A DNA stretch of 64,000 nucleotides from Flavobacterium sp. (GTDB lineage Bacteria; Bacteroidota; Bacteroidia; Flavobacteriales; Flavobacteriaceae). Both the position numbers and the translations under genes were made by a program. The stretch spans positions 62,001-126,000 of the forward strand of contig JAIPAM010000002.1 of NCBI GenBank assembly GCA_021740105.1. Direction: 5' to 3'. The notes beneath the pieces are model-generated. The model was given only the letters and a program-made list of their open reading frames with translations. It was not told the origin of the DNA and made no database searches. Below, in pieces: positions 16,974 to 26,762 of this stretch; within the stretch, counting starts at the first letter, position 1, and each line of letters starts with the position of its first letter.

Positions 16974-17846
16974 CTATCCCAATACTTCTTTAACTTTTTT
17001 ACCGATTTCGGCTGGTGAATCTACCACGTGAATTCCACATTCTCTCATGATGCGTTTTTTAGCTTCAGCAGTATCGTCAGCACCACCTACAATAGCGCCT
17101 GCGTGACCCATGGTTCTTCCTTTAGGAGCTGTTTCACCAGCAATAAAACCAACCACTGGTTTACGATTACCATCAGATTTAATCCATTTCGCAGCATCGG
17201 CTTCTAATTGACCTCCAATTTCACCAATCATAACGATACATTTAGTTTCAGGATCGTTCATTAATAATTCAACTGCTTGTTTTGTGGTAGTTCCAATAAT
17301 TGGATCACCACCAATTCCAATAGCTGTAGTGATTCCTAATCCTTGTTTTACTACTTGATCCGCAGCTTCGTAAGTTAAGGTTCCAGATTTTGAAACAATA
17401 CCTACAGTCCCTTTTTGAAAAACAAATCCTGGCATAATTCCAACCTTAGCTTCCCCTGGAGTAATTACTCCTGGACAGTTAGGACCAATTAATGTACAGT
17501 TTTTACCTTTAATATATTGATTTGCTTTAATCATATCAGCAACTGGAATACCTTCAGTAATTGTAATTATTACTTTAATTCCAGCATCTGCAGCTTCCAT
17601 AATTGCATCTGCAGCAAAAGCTGGCGGAACAAAAATAATAGTAGTATCCGCTCCTACTTGCTTAACAGCATCTTTAACCGTATTAAATACGGGACGATCA
17701 AGATGTGAAGTCCCTCCTTTACCAGGGGTTACACCTCCAACTACATTAGTTCCATATTCAATCATTTGCGAAGCATGGAAAGTACCTTCACTACCTGTAA
17801 ATCCTTGAACAATTATTTTAGAATCTTTATTTACTAAAACACTCAT
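16974..17846 (-). CDS. sucD: Succinate-CoA ligase, alpha subunit
   Basis: The 290-residue protein is full length for SucD. It has the CoA-binding start [22 protein letters not shown], the [19 protein letters not shown] segment, and [17 protein letters not shown], which contains the active-site histidine that is phosphorylated. It couples succinyl-CoA hydrolysis to ATP or GTP formation in the TCA cycle. The beta subunit gene (sucC) is not adjacent, a separation I recall as common in Flavobacteriaceae. Transcription ends at the hairpin downstream. Confidence 0.96.
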   Translation of the reverse strand: MSVLVNKDSKIIVQGFTGSEGTFHASQMIEYGTNVVGGVTPGKGGTSHLDRPVFNTVKDAVKQVGADTTIIFVPPAFAADAIMEAADAGIKVIITITEGIPVADMIKANQYIKGKNCTLIGPNCPGVITPGEAKVGIMPGFVFQKGTVGIVSKSGTLTYEAADQVVKQGLGITTAIGIGGDPIIGTTTKQAVELLMNDPETKCIVMIGEIGGQLEADAAKWIKSDGNRKPVVGFIAGETAPKGRTMGHAGAIVGGADDTAEAKKRIMRECGIHVVDSPAEIGKKVKEVLG

Positions 17847-17941
17847 GATATTATTATATTAATTTATTTTTTTAGAACGATGCAAAAGTAAGCTATTGCT
17901 ACTTTAAAGAAAAGTATTTATAACTAATTTTTTTAATATTT

Positions 17942-18304
17942 TTAAACGACTTGACTAATTTGGTAACCCCGATAAAGTTTATCATCTTTTAACTCCCAAA
18001 TTACCATGAAATCAGCTAACAAAATGTATTCTCTAGGGTTTTCAATAGTCTTTACAGAATGAGCGTATCAAACGGATACTAAATCTCCTTCTTTTACTAT
18101 ATGAGAAATATCCACTTTGGAACGAATATACGACCTGCTTAATTCTGAAGCTAAAGCAAGTAAATCATCCCGATTCATTTGAATAAAACCCTTGCTACTA
18201 TTCCATTCTAAAAGAATATCATCATGCAAATAAGTAGCCAAAACAGTTGGATTTATTAACGCATCTGATTTGTAAAAATCAAGAATTATCTTTTTTAAAT
18301 TCAT
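17942..18304 (-). pseudogene. NTF2/SnoaL-like protein with an in-frame TGA
   Basis: The ORF track shows 78 residues ending DLVSV at a TGA (18068-18070). The same frame continues past it for 42 codons, reading YAHSVKTIENPREYILLADF and then MVIWELKDDKLYRGYQISQ, to TAA at 17942. Together they form a coherent NTF2-like alpha+beta protein of about 120 residues. The TGA could come from CGA (Arg) by one C-to-T change. The gene lies three bases after the upstream LpxD-like gene. Either it is freshly inactivated or the stop is a sequence error; readthrough is less likely. Confidence 0.8.
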
Positions 18305-18306
18305 AA

Positions 18307-19236
18307 CTATTTTAATTTTTGAATTAAATCTGGTATTTTTTTAATATTTGCTAATTGCTTTAATTTTTCTCTCGATTCTTCAACTGGGGTTCCAAAATAA
18401 CTTTTTCCTCCTTCAATAGATTTTGTAACTCCTGTTTGCCCTAAAACAACCGCTTTAGATCCTATGGTTATTCCACTAGTAGTTCCAACTTGTCCCCATA
18501 GTGTTACTTCATCTTCAATGATTACACAACCTGCAATACCTGTTTGCGAGGCAATCAAACATTTTTTACCTATAACAGTGTCGTGACCTACATGTACTTG
18601 GTTGTCAATTTTTGTTCCTTCACCTATTGTAGTATCGCCCGTAACCCCTTTATCAATGGTGCACAAGGCTCCAATGCCAACATTATTTTCAATGACTACT
18701 CTCCCGCCAGAAATCAACTGATCAAATCCAGTTTCTCGTTTCTTATAATAAAAAGCATCAGCTCCCAGTATAGTTCCTGCGTGTATGATAACATTATCCC
18801 CTATTACGGTATGATCGTAAATTGATACATTGGAATGAATCAAGCAGTTTTTTCCAATAGTTACGTTATTCCCTATAAATGTATTTGGCTGTATTACAGT
18901 ACCTTCTCCAATATTAGCTGAAGTAGAAATTAAGTTATTTGAGGGTTGAAAAGGCTTAAAATAATTGGTCAATTTATTGAAATCTCTAAATGGATCCTCA
19001 GAAATTAATAACACTTTTCCTATTGGACAATCTACATTTTTATTAATTAAAACTATTGTAGCAGCAGATTGTAAAGCCTTGTCATAATATTTAGGATGAT
19101 CCACAAAAACAATATCACCGTTTTCAACCACATGTATTTCATTCATTCCTTGAACAGGAAAATTAGATTCACCAACATATTCACACCCAATTATAGATGC
19201 AATTTCGTGAAGTGGATACGTTTTAGGGAATTTCAT
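18307..19236 (-). CDS. LpxD-like N-acyltransferase, second copy
   Basis: This 309-residue protein has an LpxD-type N-terminal domain (about 1-95, with VENGDIVFVDHPKYY) and then a left-handed beta-helix of hexapeptide repeats. The segment KIDNQVHVGHDTVIG keeps the His that serves as catalytic base in LpxD. LpxD adds the second 3-hydroxyacyl chain to UDP-GlcN in lipid A synthesis. A canonical LpxD is encoded at 22115, so this paralogue may have a different acyl or sugar substrate. It sits downstream of efp in the same block, where I recall such a copy being usual in flavobacteria. Confidence 0.8.
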   Translation of the reverse strand: MKFPKTYPLHEIASIIGCEYVGESNFPVQGMNEIHVVENGDIVFVDHPKYYDKALQSAATIVLINKNVDCPIGKVLLISEDPFRDFNKLTNYFKPFQPSNNLISTSANIGEGTVIQPNTFIGNNVTIGKNCLIHSNVSIYDHTVIGDNVIIHAGTILGADAFYYKKRETGFDQLISGGRVVIENNVGIGALCTIDKGVTGDTTIGEGTKIDNQVHVGHDTVIGKKCLIASQTGIAGCVIIEDEVTLWGQVGTTSGITIGSKAVVLGQTGVTKSIEGGKSYFGTPVEESREKLKQLANIKKIPDLIQKLK

Positions 19237-19255
19237 TTAGCTGTAAATGGAAAAG

Positions 19256-19822
19256 TTATTCTTTAACACGTTCCATGTAAGAACCTGTAGCAGTATCAAT
19301 TTTAATTTTATCTCCTTCATTAATAAATAAAGGAACATTTACTGAAGCGCCTGTTTCAACTTTCGCTGGCTTAGTTGCATTTGTAGCAGTATTACCTTTA
19401 ATCCCTGGCTCCGCATAAGTTACTTCCAATACAATTGAGGACGGCATATCCACAGATAATGGTAAATCTGTTTCTGTATTTATTTGAACCATCACAATTG
19501 TTCCCTCTTTTAATAAATCTGGAGCATCAAGAGTTTTTTTATCTAATGTAATTTGTTCATACGATTCAACATTCATAAAATGAAATTGATCTCCTTCAGC
19601 ATATAAATATTGAAATGAATGGGTCTCAACACGAACTTCTTCAATTTTATGACCTGCAGAAAATGTATTGTCCAAAACTTTTCCGTTTGATAAACTTCTC
19701 AATTTTGTTCTTACGAATGCTGGACCTTTTCCTGGTTTTACATGTAAAAATTCAATGATTTTATAAATATCATTATTGTATTTAATACATAATCCGTTTT
19801 TAATATCTGATGTAGATGCCAT
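19256..19822 (-). CDS. efp: Elongation factor P
   Basis: The 188-residue protein is full length for EF-P, with three beta-barrel domains. The tip loop KPGKGPAF places a lysine at residue 32, where modification occurs in other bacteria. The C-terminal segment ASVNVPLFINEGDKIKIDT, then TGSYMERVKE, is the family's ending. EF-P relieves ribosome stalling at polyproline, which is relevant here because the protein at 8827 has five proline runs. It lies between the two acyltransferase genes of the lipid A block. Confidence 0.96.
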   Translation of the reverse strand: MASTSDIKNGLCIKYNNDIYKIIEFLHVKPGKGPAFVRTKLRSLSNGKVLDNTFSAGHKIEEVRVETHSFQYLYAEGDQFHFMNVESYEQITLDKKTLDAPDLLKEGTIVMVQINTETDLPLSVDMPSSIVLEVTYAEPGIKGNTATNATKPAKVETGASVNVPLFINEGDKIKIDTATGSYMERVKE

Positions 19823-19875
19823 TTCTATTTTTATTTGTTAATTATTTATTGCTTATTTGATTTCAGTGTGATTAT

Positions 19876-20661
19876 TTAAAAATTTCCAGAATATCCTTTC
19901 ATAATACCTCTTGAAGAATTTCTGATAAAATCGATAATTTCATCTCTTTCTGGGGTCGCTTCCATTTCCGCTTCAATTATCCCAACAGCTTGAGTGGTAT
20001 TGTAATTTTTTTGATATAATGTTCTATAAATTTCTTGAATTTCTCTTATTTTTTCTGTTGTAAACCCTCTTCTTCGTAATCCTACAGAATTAATTCCAAC
20101 ATAGGAAAGTGGCTCTTTTGCAGCTTTAGTATAAGGCGGAACGTCTTTTCTTACTAGTGAACCGCCTGAAATCATCGCGTGATCACCAATATTAATAAAC
20201 TGATGAATTGCAGCTAAACCTCCAACAATAGCATAGTTCCCAACAGTAACGTGACCCGCAAGGGCTACACCATTAACTATTATAGCATTATCACCAATAT
20301 GACAATCGTGAGCAATGTGAGCCGTTGCCATTACCAAACAGTTATTTCCAAGGGTAGTTTGACCAGATGCAATTGTCCCTCTGTTAATTGTTACGCATTC
20401 ACGAATAGTACAATTATCCCCAATGATAGCTAAAGAATCTTCACCGCCAAATTTTAAATCTTGAGGTACTGCAGAAATTACTGCTCCTGGAAAAATGTTA
20501 CAATTTTTACCAATTCTAGCCCCTTCCATAATAGTTACATTGGATCCAATCCAAGTTCCATCTCCAATAACTACATTATTATGAATGGTTGTAAAGGGCT
20601 CTATAACTACGTTTTTTGCTATTTTGGCTCCAGGATGAACGTAAGCTAATGGTTGATTCAT
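19876..20661 (-). CDS. lpxA: UDP-N-acetylglucosamine O-acyltransferase
   Basis: This 261-residue beta-helix protein matches LpxA over its full length. MATAHIAHDCHIGDNA holds the catalytic His (H118, equivalent to E. coli H125). HQFINIGDHAMISGGSLV, then KDVPPYTKAAKEP, is the usual end of the helix, followed by the C-terminal helical domain. It adds 3-hydroxyacyl from acyl-ACP to UDP-GlcNAc, the first step of lipid A synthesis. It follows lpxC-fabZ in the same operon, 53 bp downstream. Confidence 0.95.
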   Translation of the reverse strand: MNQPLAYVHPGAKIAKNVVIEPFTTIHNNVVIGDGTWIGSNVTIMEGARIGKNCNIFPGAVISAVPQDLKFGGEDSLAIIGDNCTIRECVTINRGTIASGQTTLGNNCLVMATAHIAHDCHIGDNAIIVNGVALAGHVTVGNYAIVGGLAAIHQFINIGDHAMISGGSLVRKDVPPYTKAAKEPLSYVGINSVGLRRRGFTTEKIREIQEIYRTLYQKNYNTTQAVGIIEAEMEATPERDEIIDFIRNSSRGIMKGYSGNF

Positions 20662-20714
20662 ATTCGTATATTTAATCGTTAACTGCTTAATTAGACTATT
20701 TACTAATTAAAATA

Positions 20715-22106
20715 TTATTGTTTTTTTGCAATTTGCGCCATTAATTCTGCCTCTGCAACTAATTTTCCGTTAGCGTAAGCATTGGCTTGCATATGACAAA
20801 TTCCTCTTCTTATAGGAGTAATTAATTCACATTTAAATAGTAAAGTATCTCCTGGTAAAACTTTATGCTTGAATTTAACATTATCAATTTTCATGAAATA
20901 AGTCAAATAGTTCTCTGGATCTGGAACGGTGCTTAAAACTAAAATACCTCCGGTTTGTGCCATTGCCTCAACAATGATTACTCCAGGCATTACCGGTGCT
21001 CCCGGAAAATGTCCAACGAAAAAACTCTCATTCATAGTCACATTTTTCATACCAACGATATGATTTTCTGACATTTCAACTATTCTATCTAGAAATAAAA
21101 AAGGAGGTCGATGAGGCAAAATATTCATTATTTTATGAATATCCATCAATGGCTCTAAATTTAAATCATAAGATGGAACATGATTTCGTTGCTCAATTTT
21201 AATTATTTTTGCCATTTTTTTAGCAAACTGAGTATTTACAAAATGTCCAGGTTTATTAGCAATAACCTTACCTTTAATTCTAGTTCCAATCAAGGCCAAA
21301 TCACCTATTACATCCAACAATTTATGTCTTGCAGCTTCATTTGGATAATGCAAAGTCAAATTATCTAATATCCCATTAGGTTTAACCGAAATTTTATCTT
21401 TTCCAAAAGCTTTCTTTAAATTCTCCATTGTGGTTTCTGAAATATCTTTGTCCACATATACGATAGCATTATTTAAATCCCCTCCTTTAATCAATCCATT
21501 ATTTAATAATGATTCTAATTCATGAAGAAAACTGAAGGTTCTAGACTCAGAAATTTCTTTTTTGAAATCAGATATACTTTTTAATGTTGCATTTTGTGTT
21601 CCTAATACTTTAGTTCCAAAATCTACCATAGTAGTAATTTGATACTCATCGCTAGGCATCACAATAATTTCACTTCCTGTAGATTCATCTATAAATGAAA
21701 TGATTTCTTTAACGGTGTAATAATTTCTATTCGCTTCTTGTTCAACAATTCCTGCAGTTTCAAGAGCTTCAACAAAATATTTTGAAGAACCATCCATAAT
21801 CGGAAGTTCAGACGAATCTAATTCTATAATCACATTATCTAAATCACAACCTATCAGAGCCGCTAATACGTGCTCAGGGGTTTGAATTTTAACTCCTAAT
21901 TTTTCTAAATTTGTACCTCGTTGCGTGTTTACTACATAATTAGCATCTGCTTCAATAACTGGAGAACCTTCCAAATCAATTCTAACAAAAGAAAAACCGC
22001 TGTTGATTGGTGCTGGTTTAAAAGTCATTTTCACTTCTTTCCCAGTATGTAATCCTACTCCATTGAGTGAAATCTCTTTGCCAATTGTATTTTGTTTAAC
22101 CGTCAT
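20715..22106 (-). CDS. lpxC: Bifunctional LpxC/FabZ fusion
   Basis: This 463-residue fusion is typical of Bacteroidetes. Residues 1-310 are LpxC, the zinc UDP-3-O-acyl-GlcNAc deacetylase: SLNGVGLHTGKEVKM, then TPEHVLAALIG (zinc His), then HYPNEAARHKLLDVIGDLAL (His and Asp ligands), then PGHFVNTQFAKK. Residues 320-463 are FabZ, the 3-hydroxyacyl-ACP dehydratase: LPHRPPFLFLDRI and GHFPGAPVMPGVIIVEAMAQ with its catalytic His and Glu. Both active sites look complete. The fusion ties lipid A deacetylation to the fatty acid supply. Confidence 0.96.
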   Translation of the reverse strand: MTVKQNTIGKEISLNGVGLHTGKEVKMTFKPAPINSGFSFVRIDLEGSPVIEADANYVVNTQRGTNLEKLGVKIQTPEHVLAALIGCDLDNVIIELDSSELPIMDGSSKYFVEALETAGIVEQEANRNYYTVKEIISFIDESTGSEIIVMPSDEYQITTMVDFGTKVLGTQNATLKSISDFKKEISESRTFSFLHELESLLNNGLIKGGDLNNAIVYVDKDISETTMENLKKAFGKDKISVKPNGILDNLTLHYPNEAARHKLLDVIGDLALIGTRIKGKVIANKPGHFVNTQFAKKMAKIIKIEQRNHVPSYDLNLEPLMDIHKIMNILPHRPPFLFLDRIVEMSENHIVGMKNVTMNESFFVGHFPGAPVMPGVIIVEAMAQTGGILVLSTVPDPENYLTYFMKIDNVKFKHKVLPGDTLLFKCELITPIRRGICHMQANAYANGKLVAEAELMAQIAKKQ

Positions 22107-22114
22107 TTTGTAAC

Positions 22115-23134
22115 TTATTTACTGTTTGTTTTTAATTTTTCTACCTCCTCAACAATTGTTGGTAAATTTTTAAAATGAACATATGATTTATAATACTCTT
22201 TATAAGACATTGCTGGATTTCCTTGGAGCACTTCCCCATCTTTTACACTTTTTGTAACTCCCGTTTTCCCTTGAATACGAACGTTATTTCCAACCGTAAT
22301 ATGTCCAGCAAATCCCACTTGTCCGCCAATCATGCAATTATTTCCAATTTTTGTAGAACCTGCAATTCCTGTTTGAGCAGCAATTACTGTATTTTCGCCA
22401 ATTTCAACATTATGACCCACTTGAATTTGGTTGTCAAGCTTTACTCCTTTTCTAATAATTGTGGATCCCATTGTGGCTCTATCGATTGTTGTTCCAGATC
22501 CAATATTTACGTTATCTTCAATTATCAAATTACCAATTTGTGGTATTTTGCTAAAAGTACCATCTGGATTGGGAGCAAAACCAAAACCATCACCACCTAA
22601 GACTGCTCCAGAATGAACGGATACATTGTTTCCAATTTCTGTTTCTGAAAAAACTTTTGCACCAGCAAAAATAGTAACATTATCACCAATCACAACATTA
22701 TCGCCAATAAAACAATTAGGATGAATTTTTACATTATCACCCATCGTCACATTATTTCCAATATAGGCAAAACTTCCTAAATAAAAATTGGTGCCATACT
22801 TAACATTTTCTAAAAGTACTGAAGGTTGCTCAATACCTACTTTGTTGGATTTTGATTGGTGGTAAAATTCTAGTAATTTAGAAAAGGATAGATAAGCATC
22901 ATCCACTTTAATTAAGGTAGTACTGATTTCTCCTTCCGGAATAAAGGTTTTATTTACAATGGTAATTGTAGCTTGAGTAGAATAAATGTAGTTGTTGTAT
23001 TTTTTATTGGATAAAAAAGTCAATGACCCATCAGTCCCTTCTTCAATTTTTGACAACTTAGACACTTCAGCGTTTGGATTTCCAACAACTTCTCCATCTA
23101 AAATCCCCGCTATTTGTTCTGCTGTAAATTTCAT
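22115..23134 (-). CDS. lpxD: UDP-3-O-acylglucosamine N-acyltransferase
   Basis: A 339-residue canonical LpxD. Residues 1-100 are the uridine-binding N-terminal domain (FTAEQIAGILDGEVVGNPNA, LTFLSNKKYNNY). The beta-helix follows, with KLDNQIQVGHNVEIGENTVI carrying the catalytic His, then the C-terminal helix SYKEYYKSYVHFKNLPTIV. It N-acylates UDP-3-O-acyl-GlcN. It is the first gene of the lipid A block and is eight bases upstream of lpxC-fabZ. Confidence 0.95.
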   Translation of the reverse strand: MKFTAEQIAGILDGEVVGNPNAEVSKLSKIEEGTDGSLTFLSNKKYNNYIYSTQATITIVNKTFIPEGEISTTLIKVDDAYLSFSKLLEFYHQSKSNKVGIEQPSVLLENVKYGTNFYLGSFAYIGNNVTMGDNVKIHPNCFIGDNVVIGDNVTIFAGAKVFSETEIGNNVSVHSGAVLGGDGFGFAPNPDGTFSKIPQIGNLIIEDNVNIGSGTTIDRATMGSTIIRKGVKLDNQIQVGHNVEIGENTVIAAQTGIAGSTKIGNNCMIGGQVGFAGHITVGNNVRIQGKTGVTKSVKDGEVLQGNPAMSYKEYYKSYVHFKNLPTIVEEVEKLKTNSK

Positions 23135-23255
23135 CTTTTTCGAATTATTTTTTAATTAGATTTAGATAAAACTGAATATTTGAAGCTCTTTTGATCATAG
23201 TTATTTGTTGGCTTTTTAAAACTTTACAAAAATATAAAAAAATAGTAATTATTAT

Positions 23256-24491
23256 TTAACTTTTTGTAAGTAGTTTTGGAAAACAAAGGTAGTATTTTGT
23301 AACCTCTTTTGAAATTGATTTTAAATTGAGTTGATCAGAAGCTTCTACAACATCTTCAACTGTATTGTCTTTTTTTAGGATTCTAATTGGTTCTGCTTGA
23401 ACACTATAAGCCTGATTTTTAATTTTTCCCTTAAAAATAAAATAATTGGAATCTTGAATTGAAATTTGATTATTGTTTGAAAAGGCCAATTGAAGTGAAT
23501 CCAAATCAGTTTTAGAGAATTTTTCTTTACTCAATTTTATTTTCAATAAATCCCTGTTAATGATCATTTTACTCAAATGACTTAGTATAAAATCGTCCAC
23601 ATTTATCCAAGATTTTAGAGCGCTTATGATATCAAAATCGTCTAAATTAGAAAATTTATCCAAGGTATAGTTATCAAATGAAGCCAACTCGATTTTGTTT
23701 TTCATAAAATAAAGAAGGGGCTCACTGCAACTCAATACAATTCCTTTTTGGATTAATTCTTTTGCTCTTTTTAGCACTTTAGTTAATATCAACTCAGCCA
23801 CTAAACTCGTTTTATGAAAATAGACTTGCCAATACATTAATCGCCTTGCCATTAAGAATTTTTCTACCGAATAAATTCCTTTTTCTTCAATCACCAATTG
23901 ATCATTCACCACCGTCATCATCTGTATTAATCGATCGGAACTTATATTTCCTTCTGCTACACCTGAATAAAAACTGTCTCTTTTTAAATAATCCATTCGA
24001 TCCATGTCTAGTTGACTAGAAATCAATTGGAGCATAAATTTTCGATGATAATCACCTTTAAATATTTGAATCGCTAAACTTAATTTACCATCAAATTCTT
24101 CATTCAATTTATTCATGAACAATAATGAAATCGACTCGTGGTTTACAGCTTCAACGATGCTGTGCTCCATAGCATGTGAAAATGGTCCATGTCCGATATC
24201 ATGTAATAAAATAGCAACAAGTAAAGCATTTTCTTCCTCATCAGAAATAGAAACTCCTTTAAATCGAAGTACTTCAATGGCTTTTTGCATGATATGCATG
24301 CAACCTAAAGCATGATGAAAACGAGTATGATGTGCACCAGGATAAACTAAATATGATAAACCCATTTGCGAAATTCTACGCAAACGTTGAAAATACGGAT
24401 GTTGAATTAAATCGTAAATAAATGGATTTGGGATAGAAATAAACCCATAAATTGGATCGTTTAAAATTTTTAATTTATTGATTTGATTCAC
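23256..24491 (-). CDS. HD-domain phosphohydrolase (dGTPase/SAMHD1-like)
   Basis: A 411-residue soluble protein with an HD domain in its N-terminal third. The metal ligands are seen in order: TRFHHALGCMHIM (His), VAILLHDIGHGPFSHAMEH (His-Asp pair plus downstream His), and QLDMDRMDYLKRDSFYSG (Asp). The arrangement is that of the SAMHD1/dGTPase-like group, which cleaves dNTPs or related nucleotides. The specific substrate is not visible. It lies 121 bp upstream of lpxD in the same direction and may be read through into it. Confidence 0.85.
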   Translation of the reverse strand: MNQINKLKILNDPIYGFISIPNPFIYDLIQHPYFQRLRRISQMGLSYLVYPGAHHTRFHHALGCMHIMQKAIEVLRFKGVSISDEEENALLVAILLHDIGHGPFSHAMEHSIVEAVNHESISLLFMNKLNEEFDGKLSLAIQIFKGDYHRKFMLQLISSQLDMDRMDYLKRDSFYSGVAEGNISSDRLIQMMTVVNDQLVIEEKGIYSVEKFLMARRLMYWQVYFHKTSLVAELILTKVLKRAKELIQKGIVLSCSEPLLYFMKNKIELASFDNYTLDKFSNLDDFDIISALKSWINVDDFILSHLSKMIINRDLLKIKLSKEKFSKTDLDSLQLAFSNNNQISIQDSNYFIFKGKIKNQAYSVQAEPIRILKKDNTVEDVVEASDQLNLKSISKEVTKYYLCFPKLLTKS

Positions 24492-24555
24492 TTTCTATTT
24501 GGGTTTTGTTCTGCAAATATAAACAATTATCACTTTTTTTGAATTGCAATTTTAA

Positions 24556-24585
24556 CAAAAAAAAGACCGCACAAGGTACGGTCTT
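24556..24585 (-). terminator. Rho-independent terminator of the M13 peptidase gene
   Basis: AAGACCG, a 9-base loop, and CGGTCTT. On the minus strand the stem is followed by eight or nine T residues. It starts about 20 bp after the peptidase stop and precedes the HD gene. Confidence 0.8.
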
Positions 24586-24603
24586 AAATTATTGCATTTT
24601 GTT

Positions 24604-26631
24604 TTACCAAATTACAACTCTTAGAGAATCGGGTTGGTACATTTTGTTTCCTGGCTTTACATTAAAAGCTTTGTAAAATTCTGGTATGTTACTCAATGGA
24701 CCATTAATTCTGAAGTGAGCTGGAGCATGTACGTCGGTCATAATTTGTGAGGCCAAAGCTTCGTCTTTAATATTTACCATCCATGCGTAACCGTAAGCAA
24801 GGAAAAATCGTTGATCCGGAGTAAGATTACTAATTTTCTCTTTGTTTTTGTATTGTGCCGTTTTCTTGAAAGCTTCATAACCCATCACTACACCACCTAA
24901 ATCGGCAATGTTTTCTCCTTGAGTAGCCTCACCGTTGATGTGTTTATTTCCTAAAACAGTGTATTTATTAAATTGAGAAACGATCAATTTTGTTTTTGCT
25001 TGAAATTTTTTCAAATCTTCCGGTGTCCACCAATTGTTCAAGTTTCCTTTTTCGTCATATTGACTTCCTTGATCATCAAAACCATGGGTAATTTCATGAC
25101 CAAAAGTAGATCCGCCAATTATTCCATATAAAATAGCATCGTCAGGCATTCTGCCTTCATAACCAGGAACGATAATATTACAAGCAGGGACAACAATTTC
25201 GTTATTACTTGGGTTATAATAAGCGTTGTAAGTTTGTGGATTCATACTCCATTCCGTTCTGTCTACCGGTTTACCATATTTATTTACCATGTCTTTGTAG
25301 CCCCAAATATTCGCTTGAATTACATTTCCACAATACGATTTTCTGTCTATTTTCATTGAGCTCATATCTTTCCATTTATCAGGATAGCCCACTTTCATTA
25401 CAATTTTACTCAGTTTATTTAGCGCTTTTACCTTAGTTGCTTCGCTCATCCAATCTAATTTTTTGATATGTTCAGCATAAACATCGCGAATGTTATTTCC
25501 AATTTCTAATAATTTCTCTTTGGAACCTTTCGGCAAATATTCTGCAACATATACTTGCCCAATTAACTCACCAAGGTAATTATCGGTTTGTCCCACTACT
25601 CTTTTCCATCTTGGTTTTTGTTTAGAAACACCATTCATTACAGTGGAATAAAATTTGAAATTTTGTTTTTCAATATCGCTGTTAAGGTAAGCTGCATAGG
25701 AATTTACTAAATCCCATTTTAAATAGGTTTTCCAATCTTGAATTGAATAACTTTTCACGAAGGTATTTAATGCTTTATAGAATTCAGGTTGTCCAACAAT
25801 TACTGAATCGGCTTTAGCAACGCCCATAACCGGAAAGACAGAATTCCAATTAATATTTGGAGTGCTTTTTCCTAAACTAGCAACGGTCATTTTATTGTAA
25901 TTCTTAATTGGATCGCGAAGGTCTTCTAATTTTCTTGAGGCTTTTGCCAAATCTGTTTCCAATTTCATTATTGCAGGTGCACTATCTTCTTTTTCACCAA
26001 TGAATTTCATCATTGCTTTCAAGTGCTTTACATATTCCGTTCTAATTTTTACGGTTTGTTCATCTGTATTGAAATAGTAATCACGATTTCCAAGTCCTAG
26101 TCCGCCTTGACCTAGGAATAAAGCGTATTTTGTACTGATTTTATCATCTTGGCCAATGTAAAATGAAAAGGCTGGACTTGCGCCAATAGTATGAAGGTGT
26201 GCAATTGAGTTAACTAATGAAGGAACATCTTTGATTGCATCAATTTTAGCAAATTCCGATTTCAAAGGCGAAATTCCAACTTTATTGATTGCAATAGAAT
26301 CCATTCCAGAAGCATAAAAGTCTCCAATTTTTTGTTTGTTGCTTCCTTCTTGAGCTGATTCATCTAGAGCTGATTTTTCACAAATTTGCTTGATTTGATT
26401 GTTAATGGTATCCGCAATAGTGCGGAAAATTCCATTGCTTTGTTCTGTAGATGGAATTGGATTGTTTTTAAACCAAGCACCATTGGCATATTTAAAAAAG
26501 TCGTCAGCAGGATTAACCATCGTATCACGATTGGTAACCAATGGGTCTGACAATTCAACTTCTTTTTTATTGCAGCTTAAAAAATTGAAGCTTGCAACGA
26601 CCAATATTAATAGTATTCTTGAATTTTTCAT
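24604..26631 (-). CDS. M13-family metallopeptidase lipoprotein (PepO/neprilysin-like)
   Basis: This 675-residue protein has a lipoprotein signal (VASFNFLSC, Cys near residue 20) and a full M13 peptidase. HEITH at 512-516 gives two zinc His and the catalytic Glu. ENIAD near 573 gives the third zinc ligand. The N-terminal part NPADDFFKYANGAWFKNNPIP matches the M13 start. It should sit on the periplasmic or outer membrane and cut short peptides. The gene is monocistronic, with a terminator on its 3' side and a structured RNA candidate upstream on the opposite strand. Confidence 0.93.
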   Translation of the reverse strand: MKNSRILLILVVASFNFLSCNKKEVELSDPLVTNRDTMVNPADDFFKYANGAWFKNNPIPSTEQSNGIFRTIADTINNQIKQICEKSALDESAQEGSNKQKIGDFYASGMDSIAINKVGISPLKSEFAKIDAIKDVPSLVNSIAHLHTIGASPAFSFYIGQDDKISTKYALFLGQGGLGLGNRDYYFNTDEQTVKIRTEYVKHLKAMMKFIGEKEDSAPAIMKLETDLAKASRKLEDLRDPIKNYNKMTVASLGKSTPNINWNSVFPVMGVAKADSVIVGQPEFYKALNTFVKSYSIQDWKTYLKWDLVNSYAAYLNSDIEKQNFKFYSTVMNGVSKQKPRWKRVVGQTDNYLGELIGQVYVAEYLPKGSKEKLLEIGNNIRDVYAEHIKKLDWMSEATKVKALNKLSKIVMKVGYPDKWKDMSSMKIDRKSYCGNVIQANIWGYKDMVNKYGKPVDRTEWSMNPQTYNAYYNPSNNEIVVPACNIIVPGYEGRMPDDAILYGIIGGSTFGHEITHGFDDQGSQYDEKGNLNNWWTPEDLKKFQAKTKLIVSQFNKYTVLGNKHINGEATQGENIADLGGVVMGYEAFKKTAQYKNKEKISNLTPDQRFFLAYGYAWMVNIKDEALASQIMTDVHAPAHFRINGPLSNIPEFYKAFNVKPGNKMYQPDSLRVVIW

Positions 26632-26762
26632 AAGGCTACATCTTTAGTTTTTTAGAACTTCAAATTTAGACATTAAAATTGGATTGAAAAAAAATTATAA
26701 AAGACAATAGGAATAGGGAAATATGGTAATGCAATAATTACCATGATCGAAACGAAACGTTT

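Noticed and set aside
18544-18825. Short plus-strand ORF in the LpxD-like gene
   Set aside because: Antisense shadow caused by hexapeptide codon patterns, as also at 20251, 20461 and 21180.
22223-22600. 125-residue plus-strand ORF rich in Cys, Asn and Ser
   Set aside because: Antisense to lpxD; hexapeptide repeats give repetitive complementary codons.
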